DNA of 64,000 nt from JBIKWM01 sp044356305. Lineage in GTDB: Bacteria; Bacteroidota; Bacteroidia; UBA10329. The DNA lies in the NCBI GenBank assembly GCA_044356305.1, contig JBIKWM010000013.1, forward strand, positions 1 to 64,000. Reading direction: 5' to 3'. The notes under the pieces are model-generated. The model did no database searches, was not told the DNA's origin, and saw only the letters and a list, made by a program, of their open reading frames with translations. The position numbers and the translations under genes were made by a program. How positions within the stretch are numbered: position 1 is the first letter of the stretch; every line of letters starts with the position of its first letter. Below, one piece after another: positions 51,875 through 60,387 of the stretch.

Positions 51875-52690
51875 ATGCGCATGAACACGAACACACTTGT
51901 AGCGGCTGCGGCCGTTTTGGCCTCGGCTCTTACCATGGGCGGATGCGGAATGGGCAGCGGCAGCACGGTCGATATGCCCACCTGGGAGATGAAGGTGGCC
52001 GAGCGGAAAACCGGCCCTTGCCCATCAGATAGCGAGAAGTGCCTCACCATGAAGGCCGAATATCCGGTTTTCGCATCGGGCGATGCCACTTGGGCCAAGA
52101 CCCTGAACGATGATGTGATGCGCTTTGTGCTCCCACAGTTCAAGTATGAAGGGGAGAACAGCCCGGGCGAGACTTCGATTGAGCAGTCTTTTGATGCTAT
52201 GGAAGGAGACTTCAAGACCGTGCTGCGCAACGAGCTGGCCGGCACCTCAGGTTGGTTTACCGAGGTGAGTGTGAAGCCCGAGAGCATTTTGGGTGGTCAT
52301 TATCTCAACCTGAAGAGTTCAGTGTCCAGTTTCCTCGGTGGTGCCCACCCCAACAGTTTCCTTCAGCTGAAAGTGTATGACTGTGCTGCGAAAAGCGCTG
52401 TCGATTGGCACAATCTGGTGACCGACACCACTGCTCTGCTTGCGTTGGCCGAGACCAAGTTCCTTGCACAGAGCGGTCTGAAGGCCGGGGTGAACTACGA
52501 GGCAGAAGGGTACTGGTTTGCAGGCAACCGGTTCTCGTTACCTTCCAATTTTGCATTGACAGAAAGCGGTTTCTACTTCTACTACAATGCCTACGAGGTG
52601 GCCAGCTACGCACAGGGATCCATTGAGCTGTCGGTGACTTTTGATGAGGCCAAGGCCATACTGGTGCCCGGGCTGAAAAAGGCTTCCTGA
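51875..52690 (+). CDS. Lipoprotein with DUF3298-like domain
   Basis: The 271-residue protein has a lipoprotein signal (lipobox M-G-G-C, Cys at about residue 24). The mature part resembles the DUF4163/DUF3298 pair found in RsiV-type proteins: SVSSFLGGAHPNSFLQLKVYD and VDWHNLVTD, with a late FYFYYNAYEVASYAQG strand. Some members bind lysozyme-like ligands; a role here is unknown. The start at 51875 follows a purine-rich AAAAAGGAACAATAAA leader. It is exposed at the envelope. Confidence 0.78.
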   Translation: MRMNTNTLVAAAAVLASALTMGGCGMGSGSTVDMPTWEMKVAERKTGPCPSDSEKCLTMKAEYPVFASGDATWAKTLNDDVMRFVLPQFKYEGENSPGETSIEQSFDAMEGDFKTVLRNELAGTSGWFTEVSVKPESILGGHYLNLKSSVSSFLGGAHPNSFLQLKVYDCAAKSAVDWHNLVTDTTALLALAETKFLAQSGLKAGVNYEAEGYWFAGNRFSLPSNFALTESGFYFYYNAYEVASYAQGSIELSVTFDEAKAILVPGLKKAS

Positions 52691-52752
52691 GGGCAGTAAT
52701 CTTCAATCGTCATGACTGCAATGGCTGCCTTTGGGCGGCCATTGTTGCTATG

Positions 52753-52760
52753 TACCTTCG
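52753..52760 (+). promoter_or_regulatory. Candidate -7 promoter box for sucC
   Basis: TACCTTCG resembles TAnnTTTG with one change and is 25 bases before the sucC ATG. Confidence 0.35.
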
Positions 52761-52784
52761 CCACCCGTTCCAAAAACCGAGCTG

Positions 52785-53996
52785 ATGAACATACACGAGT
52801 ATCAGGGCAAGCAGATCCTGAAGAAGTACGGGGTCACCGTGCAAGAGGGGAAGGTGGTTGACAATGCCGCCCATGCGGTGGCCGCGGCCAAGGAACTTAC
52901 AGCCGAGACTGGCACCCAATGGTATGTGGTAAAGGCACAGATTCATGCCGGAGGCCGCGGCAAGGGCAAGGTGAACGAGACCGGCAGCAACGGAGTGGTG
53001 CTGGCCAAGGGCATCGATCAGGTGGAGGAGAAGGTGCGCGGCATATTGGGCGGCACCCTCGTAACCCTCCAGACCGGTGAGAAGGGCAAGAAGGTGAACA
53101 AGGTGCTCATAGCCCAGGATGTGTACTACCCAGGAGCCTCGCCCACCAAAGAATTCTACATGAGCGTGCTGCTCGACCGTGCCCGCGGGCGCAACACAAT
53201 AGTTTACAGCACTGAAGGGGGCATGGACATTGAACATGTGGCCGAGCACACCCCGCACCTCATCTTCAAAGAGGAGATAGACCCGAAGGTCGGATTGCAG
53301 GCCTTTCAGGCCCGTAAGATCGCCTTCAACCTCGGTCTGAGCGGTGAGGCATTCAAGAACATGACCCGATTTGTGGCCTCGCTGTACAATGCCTACGTGG
53401 GTTGCGATGCCAGCATGTTCGAAATCAACCCTGTGCTGAAGACCTCTGACGATAAAATACTGGCAGTAGATGCCAAGGTGAGCATTGATGGCAACAGCCT
53501 GGGCCGCCAGGCCGAGGTAGCCGCCATGCGCGACACCACCGAGGAAGACCCCACCGAGGTGGAGGCCGGCAGCTTCAACCTCAACTACGTGAAGCTCGAT
53601 GGCAACGTGGGCTGCATGGTGAACGGGGCCGGACTGGCCATGGCCACGATGGACATCATCAAACTCTCAGGGGGCGAGCCCGCCAACTTCCTCGATGTGG
53701 GCGGCACGGCCGATGCTAAGCGCGTGGAGCAGGCTTTCCGCATCATTCTGCGCGACCCCAATGTAAAGGCCATACTGGTGAACATATTCGGGGGCATAGT
53801 GCGCTGCGACCGTGTGGCCCAGGGCGTAGTAGATGCCTACCGCAACATGGGCAACATCACGGTGCCCATCATTGTGCGCCTGCAGGGCACCAATGCCGTA
53901 GAGGCCAAGAAGATCATTGACGAGAGCGGCCTCAAGGTGCACTCGGCCATTCAGCTCAAAGAAGCGGCCCAGAAGGTGCAGATGGTGCTGGCCTGA
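52785..53996 (+). CDS. sucC: Succinyl-CoA synthetase, beta subunit
   Basis: SucC with SucD interconverts succinyl-CoA and succinate in the TCA cycle while making ATP or GTP. The 403-residue protein has the ATP-grasp half (MNIHEYQGKQILKKYGV, AQIHAGGRGKGKV, FEINPV, DAKVSID) and the CoA-ligase half (NGAGLAMATMDIIKL, FLDVGGTA, INIFGGI as VNIFGGIVRCD). The ATG at 52785 is the standard start. The sucD partner is not adjacent, as downstream lies a terminator. It ends at a strong intrinsic terminator. Confidence 0.95.
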   Translation: MNIHEYQGKQILKKYGVTVQEGKVVDNAAHAVAAAKELTAETGTQWYVVKAQIHAGGRGKGKVNETGSNGVVLAKGIDQVEEKVRGILGGTLVTLQTGEKGKKVNKVLIAQDVYYPGASPTKEFYMSVLLDRARGRNTIVYSTEGGMDIEHVAEHTPHLIFKEEIDPKVGLQAFQARKIAFNLGLSGEAFKNMTRFVASLYNAYVGCDASMFEINPVLKTSDDKILAVDAKVSIDGNSLGRQAEVAAMRDTTEEDPTEVEAGSFNLNYVKLDGNVGCMVNGAGLAMATMDIIKLSGGEPANFLDVGGTADAKRVEQAFRIILRDPNVKAILVNIFGGIVRCDRVAQGVVDAYRNMGNITVPIIVRLQGTNAVEAKKIIDESGLKVHSAIQLKEAAQKVQMVLA

Positions 53997-54018
53997 GCGG
54001 CCATGTCGGATCATGCAG

Positions 54019-54048
54019 AAAGGGCCGGGGCTTTGCCTCGGCCTTTTT
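54019..54048. terminator. Intrinsic terminator after sucC
   Basis: GGCCGGGGC (54023-54031), loop TTT, GCCTCGGCC (54035-54043) and T5 form a near-perfect 9-bp stem with a T-run. A short A-run lies before it, so it may also work for the convergent gene. Confidence 0.85.
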
Positions 54049-54053
54049 CTTTT

Positions 54054-54665
54054 TCATCTGTAAAGCTCGAACCAGCCGTGCTGCTCAAGGTGCTCGCCAC
54101 CCCAGGTGGTGTAGCTCATGTAATACTGGTACATGCCCACAGGGGCCGCCTCGCCTTCTATTGTGCCGTCCCACGCATCGTGAATGGCATTTGTAGCCCC
54201 AGGCACCTTCACATCATGTTCGTTCCTGACCTCCCATTCCATATGGGAGACGCGATTGTAAAGCGGCTGCCATTTGTCATTGATGCCATCGTCATTCGGG
54301 GTGAAGGCATCGGGGACCAGCACCTGATACCAACAGGGTTTGAACCTGACCGAGATACTGTCAATGCCGGTCAGGTGTCTGATGTAGATATAGACGGTGC
54401 CGGTATCGCTCAACCATATTCTGACAAATTGCGACTCATGGGCTGCCCAGTAATTCGGATAACCGATTCCTCCGAATCTGATGGAATCGCCAGGGCCGAA
54501 CAATGCACCGTTTATTTGCAGAAATGCCCCATAGTCAGGCGAATCGCAGATGGTCGTATCGCCATTGATCTCGATGTAGCTGGTATCGGTCGTGTGAATG
54601 GGTTCCTTCTCGCATCCTGCCATCATTGCAGATGCGAGCAGAATGGCAAGCAACAAGGGCCTCAT
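54054..54665 (-). CDS. Gliding-domain lipoprotein (T9SS type B)
   Basis: The 203-residue protein has a lipoprotein signal (MRPLLLAILLASAMMAGC, lipobox M-A-G-C). A beta domain of about 90 residues follows, then a gliding motility-associated C-terminal domain (VLVPDAFTPNDDGINDKW ... GTIEGEAAPVGMYQYY). It should be exported and handled by the T9SS. The ATG at 54665 overlaps the stop of the upstream PorP/SprF-like gene (ATGA), giving tight coupling. Such pairs of a sorted protein and a PorP/SprF protein recur in Bacteroidota, the second being the surface anchor for the first. Confidence 0.85.
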   Translation of the reverse strand: MRPLLLAILLASAMMAGCEKEPIHTTDTSYIEINGDTTICDSPDYGAFLQINGALFGPGDSIRFGGIGYPNYWAAHESQFVRIWLSDTGTVYIYIRHLTGIDSISVRFKPCWYQVLVPDAFTPNDDGINDKWQPLYNRVSHMEWEVRNEHDVKVPGATNAIHDAWDGTIEGEAAPVGMYQYYMSYTTWGGEHLEQHGWFELYR

Positions 54666-55669
54666 TCTTTCCATGTGGGGATGATATAACGCAATGTGCC
54701 ACCCACTTGCGCGAGTCCGTTGGCCTGGTGCGATTGTTTCAAGTAGTACATGGCTGCATTGGCACTGATGCGCAGCCCACCGAGGAACTGAGCACCGAGG
54801 TCGAGCCGTAGGCGGTCCAGGTAAGGGCTGCCCAACCCTATGTACACAAGGTCTTTCACCGTACATGCAATTCCAGGGTTCACCTGCACAGGCATTATCA
54901 TATCATCGGGCCGGTACATGAGACTGAGATATGGGGTGATGGTGAAAATGGGCCGCGCCCGGATGTGGTATGCCACATGGAACGAATGGGTCGGTACGGT
55001 TTTCGTGACGCTGAAAGATGGCGTATAGTCATTCTGACCCATTCGGAATGAATAGCTGAAAATCACGCGTCTGTAGGTGTATATAAACCCGGCCATGATG
55101 GCCATTGAGGAGTTCTTCCAGTTCTCGCTTCGGTAAGTTCCGCCCTCTTGGGTCGGATAAATGAAACCGTACCGTGGGTCGGCCATATCGCCATAGACCC
55201 GCGTGCGCATGTCAGTGTTCATCATTCTGTATTCAAATCCCAATCCGAGAATGAAATGATGATCCCCGGTCCTGAGTCTGAACGAGTGCGACCATAATAT
55301 CCGATGGAAATCAGACTTCCACCACCGACCCCCCGCATAGCCCACGTTCACTCCCACGTTTCTCCGCCTGCCTGCAAACGAGAAGTCAACGGTGGCGGCC
55401 TGCTCCCAGAAGGCCGGTCCCGATTGTTCAGTTATCGGGGCCAGTTGTGCGGTATTGCTTATCTGTGCCCCGTATTGCACCACCAGTTGGCGGTCAAAAC
55501 CGGCATAGGCCGGATTGACAAGTGCAGAGAGCTGCACCCCGTTGTATATCTTCTTCTCCTGCGAATAGTGCGGGTCGGCCCATTCGGGATAGGTGCGCAC
55601 GCTGTCAACCTGTGCCACGGCCACCTTGGCCATGAACAGGAGAACCACCGACCTGCCCACCCTGCGCAT
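54662..55669 (-). CDS. PorP/SprF family T9SS membrane protein
   Basis: The 335-residue protein has a signal peptide (MRRVGRSVVLLFMAKVAVAQ), the family start YNGVQLSALVNPAYAGFD near residue 42, and the alternating strands of an outer-membrane beta barrel through to RYIIPTWKE. PorP/SprF proteins assist the secretion or surface attachment of type B cargo; the likely cargo is the protein encoded by the overlapping gene. The ATG at 55669 was chosen because it opens the signal peptide; upstream in-frame starts are not supported. Confidence 0.85.
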   Translation of the reverse strand: MRRVGRSVVLLFMAKVAVAQVDSVRTYPEWADPHYSQEKKIYNGVQLSALVNPAYAGFDRQLVVQYGAQISNTAQLAPITEQSGPAFWEQAATVDFSFAGRRRNVGVNVGYAGGRWWKSDFHRILWSHSFRLRTGDHHFILGLGFEYRMMNTDMRTRVYGDMADPRYGFIYPTQEGGTYRSENWKNSSMAIMAGFIYTYRRVIFSYSFRMGQNDYTPSFSVTKTVPTHSFHVAYHIRARPIFTITPYLSLMYRPDDMIMPVQVNPGIACTVKDLVYIGLGSPYLDRLRLDLGAQFLGGLRISANAAMYYLKQSHQANGLAQVGGTLRYIIPTWKE

Positions 55670-56347
55670 GGTGCCAAGGTAGTGGATAGGGTGGATATTC
55701 CCCCTGCCATTAGGGGAGTAGTGGGTCTGTGGTCGGGACAGGTCGCTGAGTGCAGGGCCGACACCCCGATGGGACGTTCGGGCCCGTTCAACATTCATTC
55801 AACACGCCTACTTCATCGCTTTTGGGGCGCTGCCATCGGTGCAACGGCCTCCATGGGTTCACAGGGAGGCCATGTTACAGGCTACAATGCCCCCCCGCCA
55901 GCGCCTGGCTGGCCAGTGAACTGGCGCGTACGGTCTTTCCCTCCTCTCATCTTGTGCGGGGCAGGCTGTGCCAATTATTCGGTAGGCTCCAGCCTACCCG
56001 GTAGCCTGTCTTTCGAGGCCCCTGCCCAAATGTCCCTCGGCCCCTCAAGTGTTACTCAGGCCCACTTGGGCGGTCTTGAAGCGGAGCGGTCTGTGACCGC
56101 GGGCTGTATCGGTTCTACTACATCCCCTCGCTCCCCGCCCGATAGGGGAGGGGTGGTGCGAATATTGGCCCCCCATTCTTCATTCTTAATTCCCCATTGC
56201 CTTTTCCTAATTCCTAATTGATAATTGCCAATTGGCGCAGCCCCCCCTAGCCGCACAGATCGGCCCATGGGCTGTTGAATAACGTTGATAAATGAGGCCT
56301 AAGGCCCTGAGCCATCGACCTAAATTCGTGCCCACTTAAAAAGTGCC
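55670..56347. other. Gene-free stretch
   Basis: A 678-base stretch without a convincing gene between a divergent pair. It holds a hairpin GGTAGGCT/AGCCTACC (55981-55998) and an AT-rich part with AATTGATAATTGCCAATTGG (near 56215). Open frames here have no recognisable domain. A promoter for gcvP should lie near its end. Confidence 0.55.
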
Positions 56348-59215
56348 ATGTACCAAGACCGTTTTGTGAACCGCCACATCGGGCCGCGTGAGGCCGAAGT
56401 GACCGAGATGTTGCGCACCATCGGGGCTTCGAGCATCGATGAGCTGATCAGTCAGACCGTGCCGGCCAGCATCAGGCTGCAGCGGCCCATGCAGCTGGCC
56501 CCTGCCATGACCGAGGCCGAGTATGCCCGCCACATTGCCGATCTGGCATCAAAGAACCGTGTTTTCAAGACCTACATCGGCCTTGGGTACCATGGCACGG
56601 TGATTCCGGCCGTGATACGCAGGAACATATTGGAGAATCCGGGCTGGTACACGGCCTATACGCCCTATCAGGCCGAGATAGCGCAGGGCCGTTTGGAGGC
56701 GCTGCTCAACTACCAGACCATGGTGAGCGACCTGACCGGGCTGCCCATAGCCAATGCCTCGCTGCTGGACGAGGGCACCGCTGCGGCCGAGGCCATGGCC
56801 ATGCTGCATGCCGCCCGCGACCGCGAGGCCGTGAAACGCGGGGCCGACAAGTTCCTTGTGAGCAACGACTGCTATCCGCAGACCATCGATGTGCTCATGA
56901 CCCGTGCCCGTCCGCTGGGCATCGAGATTATAACGGGCAATGCCGATGAGGCCCACCTTACCGATGATTTCTTCGGTATGCTGCTGCAATACCCCAACGC
57001 GCATGGCGAGGTGAAGGACCTGCGGGCGCTGGTGGACCGTGCGCATGGCATGAGCATACGGGTGGCCGTGGCGGCCGACCTTCTGAGCCTTGTGGTGCTT
57101 GAGGGCCCTGGCAGCTGGGGGGCCGATGTGGTGGTGGGCAATTCGCAGCGTTTGGGGGTGCCGATGGGCTATGGCGGCCCACATGCGGCCTTCTTCGCCA
57201 CACGCGATGAGTTCAAGCGCCTCATTCCCGGCCGCATCATAGGTGTGAGTGTTGACCGCCTGGGCGACCCTGCGCTGCGCATGGCCCTCCAGACCCGCGA
57301 GCAGCACATACGCAGAGACAAGGCCACGAGTAACATCTGCACCGCACAGGCCCTGTTGGCCATCATGGCCAGCATGTATGCCGTGTATCACGGGCCCCGT
57401 GGTCTGCGCGGCATAGCCCAGCGCGTGCACCGCAAGGCGGTGATGCTGGCTGACCGTATAACTCGATCGGGCCACCGGGTGCTGCACACGCACTACTTCG
57501 ACACCCTGCACGTAGAGGTGAATGGCCTCACAGTGACCGAGCTGCGCGAAATGGCCGAGGCGGCCTCTATCAACCTGAGGTATGTGGACAATCGGTCGGT
57601 GGCCATCAATCTGGATGAGGCCACTACCATTGACGACCTCAATGCCCTGGTCGGCCTATTTGCAGGTGCCAAGGCGGCCGCACCCATTGCCCGCGAGGAG
57701 GTGGAGCGCGGGGCCGATGTGCTGCCCGCGGCCTTGGCTCGGGTGACCCCGGTGCTCACCCACCCGGTGTTCAACACCCACCACTCGGAGACCGAGATGA
57801 TGCGCTACATCAAGCGCCTCGAGAACCGCGACCTGAGCCTGGTGCACAGCATGATATCACTGGGGTCATGCACCATGAAACTGAATGCCGCCAGCGAGCT
57901 GTACCCCATCACCATGCCCGGGTTCAGCGACATGCACCCCTTTGCCCCGGTGCAACAGGCCTCGGGCTATCAGACAGTGTTCAACGAACTGGAACGCGCC
58001 CTGTGCGAGGTGACCGGTTTTGCGGCCGTGTCGCTGCAGCCCAACAGCGGTGCGCAGGGCGAGTATGCCGGCCTTATGGTGATAGATGCATGGCACCGCA
58101 GCCGTGGCGATGCGCACCGCAATGTGGCACTCATACCCAGTTCGGCCCATGGCACCAATCCGGCCAGCGCAGTGATGGCGGGCATGCGGGTGGTGGTGGT
58201 AGAGTGCGATGAGATGGGCAACATCAATGTGAACGACCTGCGCAAAAAGGCCGAGGAGCACAGTGCCCAGCTATCCTGCCTCATGGTCACCTATCCTTCG
58301 ACCCACGGGGTATTTGAGGAATCGATCCCAGAGATCACGCGCATCATCCACGCCCATGGGGGTCAGGTATATATGGATGGGGCCAATATGAATGCCCAGG
58401 TGGGCCTCACCAACCCGGCCACGATCGGTGCCGATGTGTGCCACCTCAATCTGCACAAGACATTCGCCATACCCCACGGAGGCGGAGGCCCCGGCATGGG
58501 TCCCATCTGCGTGGCCCAGCACCTGGCCCCTTTCCTGCCGGGCCATGCCGTGGTGCGCACGGGCGGAGCTCAGGCCATCAGCGCGGTGAGTGCCGCCCCT
58601 TGGGGCAGTGCGCTCATCCTGCTCATCAGCTACGGCTATATCAAGATGCTCGGGGCCGATGGATTGAGGTCGAGCACCGAGCATGCCATCCTTAACGCCA
58701 ATTACCTCAAGGAGCGCCTCAGCGCCTATTACCCTATCCTATATACAGGCACCAACGGACGGGTGGCCCACGAGATGATCCTCGATTGCCGCGAGTTCAA
58801 GAAAGTGGCCAATGTGGAGGTGAGCGATATAGCCAAGCGCCTGATGGACTACGGTTTCCATGCCCCTACCGTTAGTTTTCCCGTGGCGGGTACCATCATG
58901 GTGGAACCGACCGAGAGCGAACCGAAGAGCGAGCTCGACCGCTTTGCCGAGGCCATGATAGCCATCAGGGCCGAGATGGATGAGCTGAGCAACGGCACGG
59001 CCGATGCCACTGACAACGTGCTGCACAATGCCCCGCACACCGCGGCCGAGGTAACCTCTGATGCATGGAACCACGCCTACGGGCGCGAAAAGGCGGCCTA
59101 TCCGCTCAGGTGGGTGCGCCAGTCGAAGTTCTGGCCCTCGGTGGCCCGTGTGGACAATGCGGCCGGTGACCGTCAACTTATTTGCACATGCCCTTCTGTC
59201 GAAGCGTATGTCTGA
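56348..59215 (+). CDS. gcvP: Glycine dehydrogenase (decarboxylating), P protein of the glycine cleavage system
   Basis: The P protein decarboxylates glycine and passes the aminomethyl group to the H protein lipoamide. The 955-residue single-chain form has two homologous halves; the second binds PLP by the Lys in HLNLHKTFAIPHGGGGPG. Other family motifs are FVNRHIGPREAEV at the start, GTYxTxTPYQxEIAQGRLE as YTAYTPYQAEIAQGRLE, and GSCTMKLNAASEL. The ATG at 56348 is the first start. The other glycine-cleavage genes are not adjacent. Confidence 0.96.
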   Translation: MYQDRFVNRHIGPREAEVTEMLRTIGASSIDELISQTVPASIRLQRPMQLAPAMTEAEYARHIADLASKNRVFKTYIGLGYHGTVIPAVIRRNILENPGWYTAYTPYQAEIAQGRLEALLNYQTMVSDLTGLPIANASLLDEGTAAAEAMAMLHAARDREAVKRGADKFLVSNDCYPQTIDVLMTRARPLGIEIITGNADEAHLTDDFFGMLLQYPNAHGEVKDLRALVDRAHGMSIRVAVAADLLSLVVLEGPGSWGADVVVGNSQRLGVPMGYGGPHAAFFATRDEFKRLIPGRIIGVSVDRLGDPALRMALQTREQHIRRDKATSNICTAQALLAIMASMYAVYHGPRGLRGIAQRVHRKAVMLADRITRSGHRVLHTHYFDTLHVEVNGLTVTELREMAEAASINLRYVDNRSVAINLDEATTIDDLNALVGLFAGAKAAAPIAREEVERGADVLPAALARVTPVLTHPVFNTHHSETEMMRYIKRLENRDLSLVHSMISLGSCTMKLNAASELYPITMPGFSDMHPFAPVQQASGYQTVFNELERALCEVTGFAAVSLQPNSGAQGEYAGLMVIDAWHRSRGDAHRNVALIPSSAHGTNPASAVMAGMRVVVVECDEMGNINVNDLRKKAEEHSAQLSCLMVTYPSTHGVFEESIPEITRIIHAHGGQVYMDGANMNAQVGLTNPATIGADVCHLNLHKTFAIPHGGGGPGMGPICVAQHLAPFLPGHAVVRTGGAQAISAVSAAPWGSALILLISYGYIKMLGADGLRSSTEHAILNANYLKERLSAYYPILYTGTNGRVAHEMILDCREFKKVANVEVSDIAKRLMDYGFHAPTVSFPVAGTIMVEPTESEPKSELDRFAEAMIAIRAEMDELSNGTADATDNVLHNAPHTAAEVTSDAWNHAYGREKAAYPLRWVRQSKFWPSVARVDNAAGDRQLICTCPSVEAYV

Positions 59216-59224
59216 CAAGTTGTT

Positions 59225-59232
59225 ACATTTGG
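59225..59232 (+). promoter_or_regulatory. Candidate -7 promoter box
   Basis: TACATTTG is an exact match to TAnnTTTG, 37 bases before the ATG of the secreted protein gene at 59270. Confidence 0.5.
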
Positions 59233-59269
59233 CCCCTCATTCAATACCAAATACCTTAAAACCTTCCAG

Positions 59270-60250
59270 ATGAAGAAGATTTACCTGCTTTCCGCCTTCG
59301 CTCTTGCCTTTGGTTCGGTGTCTGCCCAGCGCAGCTTCCATGTGGTTCAAGAGGGTCTTCGTTTGCCCGCCATGCCTATTGTTGGTGAGCGCACTCCGAC
59401 TGATACACTCCTTCCTGGTGCTTTGGCCAGCGGCACTCTGGCATTGTACGGTGCTCAAGGTGGTGGTTACCTTGTTGGTTCCAATAGCTATGGTGACCTC
59501 GCCAAGGCTCAAGAGTTCATCTTGACCGGTGGTCCGGTATATGTAGAGGAGCTTGCCTTCTTGTTCGGTGCCAAGTATGTGTCTGGCGCAGCCAACAGCC
59601 ATATCATGCCTACCGTTTGGAACAAGGACGGCAGCACAGGCTACACCACAGCCGGTGATGGCAATCAGCCTTGCCCAGGCACAGTGAATCAATCGGCCAT
59701 GGTCATGATGACCGATGTGGACACTGCCAATATCCAGTTTGTGGCTTTGGATAACGATGCCTACGTGTCTGGCGACTTTATTGCTGGTTTCGACATGAGC
59801 ATGATGAGCTCAGCCGATACGATCGGTCTGGTGTCGTCAACTGATGGTGATGGTGCTACCGCTGAACTTAGCTGGGAAAAGTGGAGCGATGGAAAATGGT
59901 ACACCCTTCTTAAGGCATGGCCGGTTGATTTTGATATCGCTGTTTGGGCCCTCGTCCGCTCGAGCGATGTTGGCATTGATGGCAACACCTTCCTCAATGG
60001 TATGAAGATGACCATTGCCAACAACCCAGTAGTTGAGAATGCAACCATCCTGTTCGAGCTGGAGAAGGCAGCTGATGTAAGCCTTGAAGTAATCGGCATG
60101 AACGGCCAAAAGGTATTCTCGGCCGACAAGGGCGAGATGGCAGCCGGTCGTCATCAGATGGATGTGAACGGTCTGGCCAACGGCACATACCTGGTGAACC
60201 TGAGTGCCAATGGTCGCAACCTGACCAAGAAGCTTAATGTTGTGAAGTGA
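59270..60250 (+). CDS. Secreted protein with T9SS type A sorting domain
   Basis: The 326-residue protein has a signal peptide (MKKIYLLSAFALAFGSVSAQ), a beta-rich mature domain with no recognised family, and a C-terminal Por-type sorting domain (ILFELEKAADVSLEVIGM ... GLANGTYLVNLSANG ... KKLNVVK). It should cross the outer membrane through T9SS and be attached to the surface or released. It is the first of three tandem genes with the same design, separated by terminators, so each is a separate transcript unit. Confidence 0.82.
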   Translation: MKKIYLLSAFALAFGSVSAQRSFHVVQEGLRLPAMPIVGERTPTDTLLPGALASGTLALYGAQGGGYLVGSNSYGDLAKAQEFILTGGPVYVEELAFLFGAKYVSGAANSHIMPTVWNKDGSTGYTTAGDGNQPCPGTVNQSAMVMMTDVDTANIQFVALDNDAYVSGDFIAGFDMSMMSSADTIGLVSSTDGDGATAELSWEKWSDGKWYTLLKAWPVDFDIAVWALVRSSDVGIDGNTFLNGMKMTIANNPVVENATILFELEKAADVSLEVIGMNGQKVFSADKGEMAAGRHQMDVNGLANGTYLVNLSANGRNLTKKLNVVK

Positions 60251-60269
60251 TTCGCAACTGATTTCATAG

Positions 60270-60302
60270 AAAGGCCCGGGCGGAGACGTTCGGGCCTTTT
60301 TT
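60270..60302 (+). terminator. Intrinsic terminator
   Basis: AAAGGCCCG (60270-60278) pairs with CGGGCCTTT (60291-60299) and a T-run follows. It ends the first secreted protein gene. Confidence 0.85.
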
Positions 60303-60387
60303 GTTAAAACATCTGAACTCAAGGAACCAATCATTCAGCAGGCATGGCGTATCATTAGTTTTGACCGACTCAACAAATCATCGAAAA

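Noticed and set aside
55304..56221. A 305-codon open frame overlapping the PorP/SprF gene
   Set aside because: It is antisense to a well-supported gene, contains low-complexity stretches and no domain, and extends into a gene-free region.
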